Source: Massospora cicadina (taxonomy: Eukaryota; Entomophthoromycota; Entomophthoromycetes; Entomophthorales; Entomophthoraceae). From it: 64,000 bases of DNA. The position numbers were made by a program, and so were the translations under genes. Each line of letters begins with the position of its first letter. The stretch's first letter is position 1. Below, one piece after another: positions 10,621-22,963 of this stretch. The DNA lies in contig JAKSZP010010643.1 in assembly GCA_022478985.1 (NCBI GenBank), positions 112,999-176,998 of the forward strand, in the 5' to 3' direction. Below the pieces are notes generated by a model. That model did not search any database. It saw nothing but the letters and a program-made list of their open reading frames with translations, and was not told the origin of the DNA.

Positions 10621-11480
10621 GGCACCATCACCTTCTTAAAAAAAAAATTTCCACAGCCCTCACCCAACTGGCGGCACCCCTTTACCCCCTCACTGGGAAG
10701 AACGCCCCCTTCAAGTGGTCCCCAGAATGCCAGCAGGCCTTTGAGTCTATCAAGGAGGTTTTCCTCACCGCCCCAGTCCTGCGGCATGCCAACACCTCCC
10801 GCCCATTCATTGTAGCCTGCGACGCCTTGTCAGTGGCGGTGGGCGTCATGCTGTTACAGGAGCATGAGGGGGTCAAGCACCCAGTGGCCTACTACTCCCG
10901 CAGATTCACCTCCACAGAACAAGTGTGGCCAATATAGACAAGGAGCTAACGGCAGTGGCGTGGTCACTCACCCACTGGCGATACCTCCTGCAAGGCGCCC
11001 AGCATGAAATCACCGTTTGGACTGACCATAAGGCATCACTATACTACCGCAAACCCCAGAAGTTGGGGCACCGTCAAACTTGCACATACCAGGACCTATG
11101 TGGGTTTAATTTTAAATATGAATTCATAAAAGGCCCCCTAAATGTGTTGCCGGACATGCTCAGCTGGAAACCATCTCTATCACCCAATAGTGGAGAGGAC
11201 CTGATAGAGCTTACTACTTTATTGCCCCTCTCCCAAATCCTCTCCTTGGCCTCTCCAATGGTAGCTTTTGCCAACCTTGCCCCTGAAGCCCCGCTCCTCC
11301 TCTGCGTCCTTGCTGCCCAGACCTGTTGCTCTGAAGGGTTAGAGCTCTATACTGACCTAGAGTCCTCAAGTCAGAAGAGATCCCCATACACCCTGCAGGA
11401 GGGAACCATCTGGTTCCACAATCATGTTTGGGTCTCCCCATCTCTAAACAACTGTTTTAATGAGGAACACCATGTCCCCT
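10620..11480 (+). pseudogene. G3 RNase H and pol linker
   Basis: The connection 'FKWSPECQQAFESIKEVFLTAPVLRHANTSRPFIVACDAL' (10700-10830; TDAS-like motif as CDAL) is followed by 'VAYYSRRFTSTEQ', a frame change near 10925, 'IDKELTAVAWSLTHWRYLLQGA' (catalytic Glu in 'DKEL') and 'VWTDHKASLYY' with the last Asp. Next comes 'FIKGPLNVLPDMLSW', the usual end of gypsy RNase H. An A-run near 10640 coincides with a frame disturbance. RNase H would remove the RNA template during cDNA synthesis. Confidence 0.85.
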
Positions 11481-11482
11481 AG

Positions 11483-12330
11483 ACTGTTGGGCACCCCAGC
11501 ATCAAGAAGTGCGCTGATCTCATAAAGATAACTTATAACTGGCCAGGGTCCTCAAAGGATATCCCCTCCTTGATCTCCCGCTGTGTCACCTGCGCCTGGG
11601 AAAAATTGGACAGTTCTGGGAAGAAGGGGTTGCTACACCCCTGCAGCAGGTGGAAGGCCCATAGACCTCAGTCTCGGTAGACTTCATCGTGGAGCTCCCC
11701 CTCTAATGGCTCAGATACTATCATGGTAGTCATTGATCAAATTTTCAAATTCGCGCTCTTCATCCCCTGCCTCTCCTCTATTACTGTGGTGGAGACCGCA
11801 AATTTATTGTCAACCATATTTTTGCCATGTTTGGTCTCCCCAAAACGATAGTGATTGACAGGGGACCCCAGTTCACCGCCCGGTTCTGGGAAGAGTTGTA
11901 ATCCTCCTCAGCATCAAGCCCTGCAGATCTACGGCCTACCACCCCCAGTCTGATGGGCATACTGAGCGGGTGAACCAGGTACTGGAGCAGTACCTGCGCT
12001 GTTATGCGACAGCCTTGCAGGACACTTGGGCCAAGGACCTTCCCCTTGCACAGTTTGCATATAACAATTCACTCCACTACTTGACCAACCTCTCCCCCTT
12101 TGAGGCCGCCCTGGGTTACAACCCTCCTTCCTTATTGGCCCCCAGCTCTCCTCAGCAGTCCCTGCAGACGAAGACCAGGTGTGTGCACTCTGCGAGACAC
12201 ACAACCTGGTTTGTGAACATTTGACAAAGTCCACGAGAGTTACAAAAGGTTTGCCAACTGGAAACACCTCCCTGAACATGAGATCAAAGTCAGCTCCCTC
12301 GTTATTCTGGACACCCACAATCTTCCCTTA
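11483..12330 (+). pseudogene. G3 integrase core
   Basis: Highly fragmented. The N-terminal zinc-binding region is seen as 'GHPSIKKCADLIKITYNWPG' and 'CVTCAWEK' (11490-11610). The core has the start of the DDE fold at 'VVIDQIFKFALFIPC' (11730-11775), a 'VSPK..IVIDRGPQFT'-type element in shifting frames (11835-11880), and 'YHPQSDGHTERVNQVLEQYLRCY' near 11937-12005 with the catalytic Glu. The C-terminal side carries 'AQFAYNNSLHYLTNLSPFEAALGYNPP' (12050-12130). At least three frame changes. Integrase would insert the cDNA; the chromodomain follows. Confidence 0.8.
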
Positions 12331-12735
12331 AAAGCCCCCAACTGGAAACTTGCAGCTAAAAGCTCTGGCTTCTTCAAGGTGGAGAAGGACTTAGGCAATG
12401 GAGCCTATCATTTGAAGCTGCCTGCTCACTGGAAGCAGCATAAAGTTATCCACACCTCCCTCCTGACCCCCTTCAAAGGGGAAAGGCCAACATCACCAGA
12501 GTCAATCCTCTTTGGGGAATCCCAGGAAGTGAAGGTGGAGGCTATCCTGGCTTCCTGGATGTCCCGCAGATCTGTTCAATACCTGGTTGCTTGGAAAGGC
12601 TACCCCTCATATGAGAACAGCTGGGTGAGTGCTTGCGACTTCACAAATTACAAGGACCTTATAGAGGAACTCCACAACTCCCACCCGGCAGCCCCCCATC
12701 ACCCCAGAAGATTGCAGCCATCCTGGCCATAAAGC
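12331..12735 (+). pseudogene. G3 integrase C-terminal chromodomain
   Basis: 12379-12732 is an open frame covering the GP(Y/F)-like end ('VEKDLGNGAYHLKLP', 'VIHTSLLTPFKG') and a chromodomain (about 12535-12670): 'VKVEAILASW', 'VQYLVAWKGYPSYENSWV' and 'DFTNYKDLIEELH'. The aromatic residues that cage methyl-lysine in chromodomains are at Y/W positions here. In chromoviruses this domain directs integration to histone-marked chromatin. It is the part that assigns G3 to the chromovirus branch. Confidence 0.88.
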
Positions 12736-12797
12736 TCCCAGAAAGGCACAAGAACTATGCCCTGGTCCATGCCTCAGGTGGGGGCCTCCTTCCTGTC

Positions 12798-12811
12798 GAA
12801 AAAGGAAAGGG
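12798..12811 (+). other. G3 polypurine tract
   Basis: A purine-rich run (GAAAAAGGAAAGGG) three bases before the 3' LTR start at 12815. This is the expected primer for plus-strand DNA synthesis and supports the LTR boundary. Confidence 0.75.
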
Positions 12812-12814
12812 TAG

Positions 12815-14610
<1,796 letters not shown>

Positions 14611-14615
14611 GGTTA

Positions 14616-14814
14616 AGTCTGAAAAAGGAACTCTGAACTATAGAAAACTGGTAGTTTTAAGTGCCCAGGATCCATTTTGGGGGGAAAGATGGACCTCAAA
14701 ACCAAAACAAGGTCAAGTCCCATAGGAAAAAGGAAGAATAAAGATAAATAATTGATAAAAAACATTGAAAAATTATAAAACTGCATAGATAAAAAAGCTG
14801 ATTAATTTTTAGAA
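14616..14814 (-). other. G2 antisense-ORF 3' flank, resumed after G3
   Basis: Non-coding sequence that matches, in reverse complement, 26681-26835. Together with 6440-6544 it forms the 3' flank of the antisense gene. It is AT-rich from 14735 to 14830. No ORF. Confidence 0.75.
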
Positions 14815-16001
14815 TTTTTTATTTTTATTTGTCATCCTCAGTACAGGGATGATTCCACCTATGTCACCTCTTGGGGGAGGGAGGATGGATCACAGTAGGA
14901 ATAAACAACCCATCAAAATTGATATGCGATCAGATGCTTGCAAGGGTGAGACCTACATGAAACCACATTTGTTGAGCAGACGCTGAGCCCTGAGAAAAAG
15001 CGACTAGGGGAAAGGAAATTTAAATGTTGGAAGATGCCAATTGCAAAACCCTGGAGCGGGGAGGAAAGCAGCAATAAAGAAAGAGGCAATCAGCAAATAA
15101 CATCAAGTAATCCCAATACAGCACTGGAGCCAGAATATTTGTCTTAAGCGCCTGCCAATGGGCTATATCAAGGACACCGGACATATGGGCCAGTAATGAA
15201 GAAGGAATACTCGACGAAGGTTGCTGAATCATGTCCCCTATCAACACCATCAGCGGAAGAAATTGATGGGAAGCTCTGGAGAAGAGGTAGTTGTGAAGAG
15301 AGTGGATTGCATCCTGCAAGCGGCGACTATGGGCTTCATGGAAGCTAAAGCTGAATAACTGGTGGAAGCCAGGCGAGGCTGGAAGCTTCGTAGACCAACT
15401 TTGAAGAACTTGGCCAGCAAAGCAAAGAGCATATTTGGCAGTATCCTGATCCAGAAGGTTATCCAGATCAGAGGGATTCAGTGCTAATGTCAAAGCCTCA
15501 GTGACTTGGGCCCAGAGTTCAGCATAGGGTGCTCAAAGTGTATGCTGTTATTAATTGAGAGCTCAGAAACCAGCACAGCGGGTTTGTAGAATTGACTAAG
15601 TCAGAAGAGGAACTCAGGGAGCAAGTCTGACCTGGCCAAGAATGAATGATCCAAAGTGACTGGCATGACTTCCAGTGCATCAATTATGATGTTTGGAGCA
15701 TCAGTGAAAGGAGCCAAATCCAGGAGGGTTTCAAAGTTCAACTCTGGAATTAATGGCAGAGGAAGAGTCAGCTAAGGATTTTTATCAAAACAATAGCAAG
15801 CCTGGTTTTGGAGGGATTAGTTACAGTTTCCAGTAATTCAATGGAAGGACTAGCCTCTTGACCCAGACTAGGCATATGAGTCCTGGAAGGACCATAAAAG
15901 AGATTCCACTAAGCATCTTGACTCATCTGCTGGACGAGACGGAGGTCTGGATCAGACAGACTGTTGAGGAGCTGCTGGTAGCGAGATTCAGAATTCAACA
16001 T
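14815..16001 (-). pseudogene. G2 antisense ORF (aORF), unknown protein
   Basis: Runs opposite to gag of G2, from ATG 16001 down to about 14815, near 395 codons in several frames (longest open piece 15493-15020). The same protein is encoded at 20196-21380 in G2'. Visible features: a Ser/Leu/Gln-rich start ('LLNSLSDPDLRLVQQMSQDA', then TAG), a middle part without recognised motif ('DTAKYALCFAGQVLQSWSTKLPASP', 'LQDAIHSLHNYLFSRAS'), and a hydrophobic Cys/Tyr/Phe patch ('DCLFLYCCFPP'). I do not recognise the family. Its position between pol and the 3' LTR, on the other strand, recalls the antisense ORFs of some plant Ty3/gypsy elements (Grande, RIRE2). No homology to those is claimed. Confidence 0.65.
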
Positions 16002-16030
16002 ATGAGCTGGACAAGAGGGGGGATGTCGGA

Positions 16031-16040
16031 CTTATATAGA
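16031..16040 (-). promoter_or_regulatory. TATA box of the G2 aORF
   Basis: TCTATATAAG on the minus strand, about 30 bases before the aORF ATG, in an otherwise ordinary context. The same motif at the same distance is present in G2' (20157-20166), with conserved flanks including GAGTGCATAAT upstream and CCCCCCTCTTGTCCAGCTCA downstream. This suggests an independent RNA polymerase II promoter. Confidence 0.6.
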
Positions 16041-16581
16041 AGTTGACATTATGCACTCTATAATCCATTAGGCTCCAATTTTGGGGAAATTAATCTCAAA
16101 ATTAATGAGAAAAGCTTTCCAAGGGAAGAATTAGGAATGACTTACAGCCAAAAGGTTATGAGTGAAATAACGAGGGCAAATATACATAAGCATTCTTAAT
16201 CAAGCTGCAAAATGAACATCAATGGCAAGAGTATTTTGTCTAGGACGAGGGGAAAATCAGGAAATCAAGGATGCCAGACCAAAAATCTTGTATATGACAG
16301 CGGGTAATATACCCTGATGGGGATGAACTGGATCCCAAGACTAATATCATCACTAGTAAATTGATCAGCCTGGTATGACAGAAGGTCATGGGGAACGCGC
16401 TCTGAGAAGGTGGTAGTGAGGAGGAAGAGTAAGAACGCCGTATGCCAAAGGTGTCCTGAGCAGCGTTGAGTATTGATGAGTGTGCTCTGCTTGAACCAAT
16501 GAAGTATTTGACCAGGTGTCTGAAGTGTTGTTCTCATGCCCCAGTCCTTTTCTCACTGGAAATCTAAGCAAGAGGGTGATG
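16041..16581 (-). other. G2 region between aORF promoter and 3' LTR
   Basis: About 540 bases upstream of the aORF, adjoining the 3' LTR. 16041-16300 matches 19880-20157 of G2'; the rest has no second copy in the window because G1 interrupts G2' there. A minus frame of 90 codons (16537-16265) is open but resembles nothing I know. A purine-rich AGCAAGAGGG just before 16582 may be the polypurine tract of G2. Confidence 0.55.
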
Positions 16582-17734
16582 TGTTGGTATTTTTGCCCTT
16601 ATTCCCAGCCTGATAGATTACCTGGTGTTGAAAGGGGAAAATTCCCTAAGGCAAAATGAATCAGAAATTGGTTGGCCCAAGTTTTGGAGGAACTATGTTC
16701 GAAGGATTTTGGGATATTCGCCTGGTCATATCCATCAGGGATTGATCCAGGTGAATACCTCAGATCTCATTGGGCAGAGTTGCTGACAAAAATAGGGTCA
16801 TCTGATAGTGATTAACTATCAGGTGTACCAAATGGGATCGGTCAGGTTTCATCACTGAATGATTGGGAATGAATAGTGAGTTGTGAGGCGAGTGATGCCA
16901 CCTGCAACTAGCAAGTTGATCAGTTGGTGAAGTGACCTGCCATAATGGGTAATAAGTCCCATTACCTAAGCAGGTCGCTAGACAATTATGGTTAGTTCAC
17001 TTGGATTGAGAGCAAAAACGTTAGGGACACGTTTTCCAACTCTTTCCATTTGAGGTCTCAAGGATGTCCAATGACGGAATCCTAGCCAGGATGGGGAAGA
17101 CCATCACTGCTGAGATGAGGAAGGGTGATTCAATGGCAACAGCTGCCATTTCATCAAAGAGGTGTCAACTAAGGGTTAGACAGCTGAATCCCCTACTATA
17201 TAATTCCCAAGGATTTACTATAATAAACATTATTATTACCAAGATTATTAATATCAACATTATTATCTACAGTATACTGTCAATTTGGTGTATAGTTAGA
17301 CTATCAACTTCTATTCTGTCATTCCATCTCAAGGATATTATTGCAGAAGGCAATAATTGGAAGACTCTCAGAGAGAAGAGTAAATATCTGAGCAGGGATC
17401 TAGAGATGAAGGAGCCCCTAATTAGGGATAGCTGCCAACTGTTTGTTGAACTGAGAGATACTGTCACTGGGGTATCTTAATGAAGATCAGGTGGACAAGA
17501 ATATATGGAACAAAACCCCATGAGTACGACTTACAGAGTATTGAATTGGAAGTACTGACTGAAGCGTTGGGCCTAATAATAGTTCATTCTCAACTACGAA
17601 TAATAGTCTCCACAATATTATTTATTTAATACATTATATACAACGCAACAAAGTGCATGAGGAAACCAAACCTGTGCAGTAAAAAGGTTACTGGGTTGAC
17701 AGCTAATAACCAACCAAGTTTTAATTTTTAAACA
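16582..17734 (+). repeat. G2 3' LTR
   Basis: 1,153 bp, TGTTGGTATT to TAAACA, the same family as 3608-4736 and the same length as 43937-45089. Directly behind it the interrupted G1 RNase H resumes, which fixes the right boundary of G2. Confidence 0.88.
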
Positions 17735-17737
17735 AGC

Positions 17738-18125
17738 GCACCCATTTTGCAATACCCCAACTCTGACAAACAGTTCATAGTACAAACGGATGCAACCCTC
17801 GCTGCTATTGGGGCAGTATTATCCCAGAAGGATGATGATGGCATGGAACATCTTGTCACATTCTATAGTCGAAGCTTGAATTGTCACAAACTAAACTACA
17901 CTGTAATCAAGCAGGAGTGTCTAGTGGTGATCTACGCTTACAAACTTTTTCAGGTATAAATGCATGGGGTAAGATTCCAAGTAGTGACAAATCACGCTTT
18001 ATTGATCTGGCTACAGAATCTTCATAAACTGGAAGGATGGCTCGCATGTTGGGCTCTGAAGCTGCAAGCATATAATTTTTGAGAATTTACATCAACCTGG
18101 AGCAAAACATCAAAATGTGGATTGT
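17738..18125 (+). pseudogene. G1 RNase H
   Basis: Opens with 'APILQYPNSDKQFIVQTDATLAAIGAVLSQKDDDG', the gypsy RNase H start with its catalytic Asp in TDAT, then 'HLVTFYSRSLN', 'YTVIKQECLVVIYAYKLFQV' (Glu motif), a stop at about 17958, and 'VVTNHALLIWLQNLHKLEGWLACWALKLQAYNF'. In the last element the canonical 'TDH' reads TNH, so that Asp is lost. It sits directly behind the G2 3' LTR and continues the RT reading that stopped at 3607. Confidence 0.87.
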
Positions 18126-18189
18126 TCTTCTTGATTGCCCAAGGTCCCTATCACAGCAGATCTAGTTGATATAATATATGAAATTTGGT

Positions 18190-19350
18190 CGTAAACAAAT
18201 ACCAGGATGAGCCGCTGCAGGTGATCAAGTTGTTAGATGGATTCAAGGAGAATACCTTCATATGAGGGGAAGAATTATACAAGCGGATTGGAGACTTGAC
18301 GCTGAATTTTCCTAAGCCTTTGGCTAGACCCTCAATAATTATGGATGCTCATTGGGCTGTAGGACATGGAGGATTGTGAAAGATGCTAGAGTTTTTGTGA
18401 CCTCAATACTTCTGGGAAATCATGCATTATGATGTATTGGAAATGGTTAGATGTTGCCATCAGTGTCAAGTAGAAAAGCCTTTCCGCAAGAAAACCACCT
18501 ACCAACTAGTGAAACCCTAGTTTTCATGGCACACCGTTTCCATTGATGTAGTGAGACCTCTGCCGACTAGTGCCAATCAATCCAAGTATATAATCGTTGC
18601 CATCAATTATTTGACCCGATGGGTGGAGGCCAGGGCTATTAGTGACTTGGGTGCAGTCATCACTGCCAATTTTTTATGGAGTGTGTTATACAGTGGCATG
18701 GCTGCCCGCAGTTCATTCTGATGGACAACAAAACCAATTTCACTTTGCATATCCTGCCAAAGTTAAACGAGTTGATGGCGATTTGTGGGGTTTTGACCAC
18801 CCCCTTTCATCTGGAATCAAATGAGATGGTGGAGAAAGTCAACGGAACCCTAGTGAACATACACCACAAATTGGTAATGGATCAGCCCTCCTAATGGAGT
18901 ACCTTCTACCCACTGCAGCGTTCACTTATAATATCAGCTATCAATTGGCCACAGGTAAGAGTCCATTTTCATTGCTGTATAGTCAACATCCTGCTCTGCC
19001 TGCCTTGCTATATTCTTGTGTAGAGGATACTGGTGGTGTGAATCCTCAGCGATATCTGAAGACACTCACGGATACACTGATCAAGTTGCAAATGGAAGCC
19101 TACTCCACTGTTTTTGCCAAGAAGCTTCGTGACCAGGTGGCTGACCAGAATTGCCAGAGCAGACTTTCCATTGTTTGCTGTGGGGAACTACATTTTATTC
19201 CACGACCAGCATGGATTTGGACAAAAAATAAGCTCTCTGAAATTTGGGTCGGCCCTTTTGAGATTATCAAGAAGACTGGCATGGATGTCTACACAATTAA
19301 GGAACCAGCTGGGGTTGGATTATCAACTGAGTCCATGTGAAGTTCCTTCG
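18190..19350 (+). pseudogene. G1 integrase
   Basis: Integrase in pieces. The HHCC zinc finger is visible as 'AHWAVGHGG' and 'CCHQC' (18345-18475). The catalytic core has 'VSIDVVRPLP' (first Asp, about 18540), 'ILMDNKTNF' (second Asp, about 18717-18745, degenerate from DNGTNF), and 'ESNEMVEKVNGTL' with the Glu (about 18810-18850). After a stop, 18894-19340 gives 'LLPTAAFTYNISYQLATGKSPFSLLYSQHP' and a C-terminal 'FEIIKKTGMDVYTIKEP' GPF-like end. No chromodomain follows, unlike G3. The ORF has at least four lesions. Confidence 0.87.
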
Positions 19351-19382
19351 AGCATATAAACAGTAAGAGCCTATCGTCTAAT

Positions 19383-19397
19383 CAAAGGGGGGTGGGT
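19383..19397 (+). other. G1 polypurine tract
   Basis: CAAAGGGGGGTGGGT lies just before the TGTCAG that opens the LTR at 19400; mostly purine, as expected for plus-strand priming. Confidence 0.6.
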
Positions 19398-19399
19398 AA

Positions 19400-19875
19400 T
19401 GTCAGAAAGTTGATATGACTGGACAATATGCTACCCATATTGGTGGATTGGAGGGGGATCGAGATGAGTCTCAAGATTTATGAAAATGGATAAAAGAATT
19501 ATAATTGAGCGAAATGATGACATTTGAAAAATCGAGAGAATTTATGCCAAGATTTGATATGAACGAGAGTAATTCAAAAAGGGAAGAAGAATAGAAGATT
19601 ATCAAGCTGAGGATGCATCCAGATAGGGAACTGAGGTATAAAGAGTCTCATGGAAGATAAAAGAGGAGGTCTTTTAAGAGGGAAAGAGGAGCGCAGAAAA
19701 GTCTGCAAGTTATATTACAATAAAGATAGAAATAAGGGGTGATAGCTCCATATATATTTTATCAAGTTTCATTAAGAAGTCAGCAATCCTTATATCGTCC
19801 AATTTGGTTGCTCAGTGGGTTCAACCTGTGCAAATCTAACTCGGTGGAATTGAGCCTAAATGCTGAGAATTAACA
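19400..19875 (+). repeat. G1 3' LTR (about 476 bp)
   Basis: Begins TGTCAGAAAG after the polypurine tract and probably ends at ATTAACA 19875, where similarity of the following bases to the G2 antisense region (16300 downwards, minus) begins. It contains an ATATATATTTT stretch near 19752 and ACAATAAAG near 19720. The 5' LTR is outside the window, so the right end rests on the loss of homology and the CA terminus. Confidence 0.6.
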
Positions 19876-20156
19876 CCCCCATCAGAGTATATGACCTGTT
19901 TTCATATTCAGGATTCTTGATCTGGCGTCCTTATTTCCTGATTTTCTCCTCATCCTAGACAGGAGACCCTTGCTAACAATGTTTGTTTCGTGGCTCAATT
20001 AAGAATACTTATTTCTATTTGCCCTTGTTATTTCGCTCATAACCTCTTGGCATAAGTCATTCTTAATTCTTCCTTTGGAGAGCTTATCTCATTAATTTTG
20101 AGATTTATTTCTCCGATATTGGAGCTTAATGGATTGTAGAGTGCATAATTTCAACT

Positions 20157-20166
20157 TCTATATAAG
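20157..20166 (+). promoter_or_regulatory. TATA box of the G2' aORF
   Basis: TCTATATAAG, 30 bases upstream of ATG 20196. The box and the following CCCCCCTCTTGTCCAGCTCA are conserved with the G2 copy at 16031-16040 (minus), while many surrounding bases differ. Confidence 0.6.
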
Positions 20167-20195
20167 TACAACATCCCCCCTCTTGTCCAGCTCAA

Positions 20196-21394
20196 ATGTT
20201 AAATTCCAAGCCGTGCTACCAGCAGTTCCTGAATAGTTTGTCTGATTCAGACCTCCGTCTCTTCCAGCAAATGAGTCAGGATGCTTAGCGGAATCTTTTT
20301 TATGGTCTTTCCAGGACTCATATGCCTAGTCTGGGTCAAGCGGCTAGTCCTTCCATTGAATTACTGGAAACTGTAACTAATCCCTCCAAAACCAGGCTGG
20401 CTATTGTTTTGATAAAAATCCTTAGCTGACTCTTCCTCTGCCATCAATTCCAGAGTTGGACTTCAAAACTCTCCTAGGTTTGGCTCCTTTTGCTGATGCT
20501 CTGAACATCATTGTAGATGCTCCAGACATTATGCCAGTTGCTCTGTATCATTCATTTCTTGCCGGGTCAGACCTGCTCCCTGAGTTCCTCTTCTGGCTCA
20601 ATCAATATTACAAACCCGCTGTTCTGGTGTCCAAGCTCTCAATCGGTAACAGTATTCAATTCAAGCTCCCCTATGCTGAACTCTGGGCCCAAGTCACTGA
20701 GGCTTTGACTTTAGAGCTGAATTCCTTTTATCTGGACAACATTTTGGATTGTGATACCGCCGCTTATGCTCTTCGCTTTGCTGGCCAAGTTCTTTGAAGT
20801 TGGTCCTTGAAGCTTCCAGCCTCACCTGTGTTCCACTGTTCATTCTGCTTTAGCTTCCAAAAAGCCCATAGTCGCCAATTGCAGGATGCAATCCACTCTC
20901 TGCACGATTATCTCTTCTCCGGTGCTTCCCATTGGTATCTTCTGCTGATGGCGTTGATAGGGGCATGATTTGGCAACCCCCGTCAAGCATCCCTTCTTCA
21001 TTGCTGGCCCATATATCTGGTGTCCCTGATGAAGTCTGTCGTCAGGCGCTCAGGACTAATCATTCAGCTCTGGTGCTGTGTTGGGATTACTCAGGGTTAT
21101 TTTCTGATTGCCTCTTCTTATACTGTTGCTTTCCTCCCCGCTCTGGGGTTTTGCAATTGGCTTCATCTGAAATCTCAAGTTCCCTTCCCCTAGTCACTTT
21201 CTTTCAGGGCTCAGCATCCGCTCAAAGAACGTGGTTTCATGTTGGTCTCACCTTTGCTAGCATCCAATTTCATATTAATTTTGATGGGCTTTTCCTTCCT
21301 ACTGCAATCCATTCTCCCCCTAGAGGTGGCATAGGTGAAATCATTCCCATACTGAGGACAATTAATTTTAATAAAAATTATAAAAATTATATTG
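20196..21394 (+). pseudogene. G2' antisense ORF (aORF), unknown protein
   Basis: Opposite to gag/pol of G2'. ATG 20196 follows the TATA box; 30 codons to TAG at 20286-20288, which is also present in the G2 copy, then a continued frame, then a change near 20450 into 'LDFKTLLGLAPFADALNIIVDAPDIMPVALYHSF' (20456-20797), a stop, and a further frame 20932-21450 with 'LQLASSEISSSLPLVTFFQGSASAQRTWFHVGLTFASIQFHINFDGLFLP'. Together about 390 codons, with the same length and order as 16001-14815. Shared stops at the same sites could be introns or inherited lesions. No known domain recognised. LINE-A(+) is inserted just after its 3' end (TSD at 21380). Confidence 0.65.
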
Positions 21395-21518
21395 TCTTAA
21401 AAGCTTTTCTTTCTTGTAACAATCACTTTAGTTACTACGATTCAATTTGAACAGAAAAATTGGATAAACACACGCAGGAAAGCTGGGCGACTTTCCATCT
21501 AGTACTAAAAAAAGAAAG

Positions 21519-22720
21519 ATGGGCGACTTTAATAACAAAAATAATACAACATGGGCGAGCGTCACGGCAAGCGGTGCACTTAACGGTGCAACTAAGGGCA
21601 AGAAACGCCCTGGAGGGGGACCAGGAACCCAAGCCATAAAAAAATCGCAAACTCAGACACTGTCTGGGTTTATGGTATTTACTGTAAAGCATGCACAATA
21701 CATGTACATTCAATTCAGCCAACCTTTGTCAAAGGTGGAACATGGGATCAGACACTTCCTTGGGGATGAGTCACTGACCCTGTGGGAGAAAACATGTGAG
21801 GCACAGCCCTCACTTTTCCCTCACGCGGTGTATGTAGCCACCAACAACATGGGCTGCAGCTGGATTAATATTGGTTTCGAAACAGCTGATGAAGCTGATG
21901 CCGCAGCAAAATTCTGCGTGGAAATTGCCCTCCCTGAGGGCAAAAAAATTGTGCGCACCGCGCGCACCAGATGGAACAAAGTTTAAGCTTTGTTCATCTC
22001 CTTTGACTCGCTCCCCACCAACCTTCCTCATAAGGTAATCGAGGAGGAGCTCTGCAAAGGTCTTGTGGCCTATGGAGAAATCCAACAACTCAAATTACAG
22101 CAATCTTCGCTTAATGCCTGACCTGTGCACGGGCAAAGCTATTGCTGTAATCAACCCCCCCAGAAGTGGAAGAGGATTTATCCAGAATTCCCCGCACAGA
22201 AGAATTTCACTTCACATATGGGGGCCAGTAAGCCGCATTCTGAGTTACACCAGAACGCGTACCACCTATTTGCAACCACTGTGGCTCACTGGGCCACAAG
22301 GAACATGCATGCCCTGTAAAAGAGGGCTTAATGGAAAATGATTTTTGTAAAGAAGCTATGGACGAAGATAATAAAACTTCGCCAAAATGACTGATGCCCA
22401 CCACCCACTCCTCTGGGGTGATGATGGACTATACTCCATTGTGGACTCAGTTACAAGTAAACAGTGTAAAGCAGCACAAAAAGCCCACAAGAGAGCAGCG
22501 GCTGAACCGGCGGCACACGCGGAATCTGCCATTAACCACGGACAAATTCAGGAGGATATTTCAGATATTCACTGAACCAACCAAACAGAACAATATGCCA
22601 AGGTCAAAAATTTTCACAATAACCAGACTGAGCCACAAAGCGTCATCAGTCATGCACATACTGAGGAACAATGCAACTGTGATTTGGGTGAAAATGCAGT
22701 GCACAATGCAACAAAGTTGA
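21519..22720 (+). pseudogene. LINE-A(+) ORF1 (nucleic-acid binding protein)
   Basis: ATG 21519. The first 156 codons are open to TAA at 21984-21986 (an AAG codon shifted or changed; LINE-A(-) reads through here). Residues 50-155 contain 'FMVFTVKHAQYMYIQF', 'FPHAVYVATNNMG' and 'INIGFETADEADAAAKFCVEIALPEGK', a fold-like region shared with LINE-B, LINE-C and the D ORFs. Then 'LPTNLPHKVIEEELCKGLVAYGEI' in the next frame, and a CX2CX4HX4C knuckle at 22271-22312 (CNHCGSLGHKEHAC). The Lys/Gln-rich tail ends near 22720. Such ORF1 proteins coat the LINE RNA. Confidence 0.8.
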
Positions 22721-22963
22721 ACCTCAAAAATATAAAATTAATCAACAATCCGCATCAAATCAAATCAACATGAGACCTGTGTGGAAAAAGTTAATGCAAA
22801 TGCAAAAAACCGCAATTCCCTTGAATCATTGGTTCAGATCAAGGGAACCAACAATGGCAGTGAAAGAGTTTGAGTACAGATGCAGAGCATGGCCAAAATG
22901 AGCCGCGGTGGGATAGGACCAGAGGGTCCTCCCAACTGCTCCTGAGGCGCCGCGGGCACCTCA

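Larger units (their letters stand above)
17735..19875 (+). mobile_element. G1 Ty3/gypsy retrotransposon, 3' part (RNase H-IN-LTR)
   Basis: Continuation of the element at 1-3607 after the G2 insertion: RNase H, integrase, a polypurine tract and a 3' LTR. Its right end at 19875 abuts the antisense-ORF region of G2' in mid-sequence, so G1 was itself inserted into G2'. The left target copy is outside the window. Confidence 0.85.

Noticed and set aside
17064..17480. 138-codon frame in the G2 3' LTR
   Set aside because: The other two LTR copies do not keep the frame; AT-rich low-complexity composition.
14616..21394. Large inverted repeat (14616-16300 against 19880-21394) as a foldback or Helitron/DNA transposon
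   Set aside because: Explained by the antisense-ORF regions of G2 and G2', which lie in opposite orientation; no terminal structures of DNA transposons at the ends.
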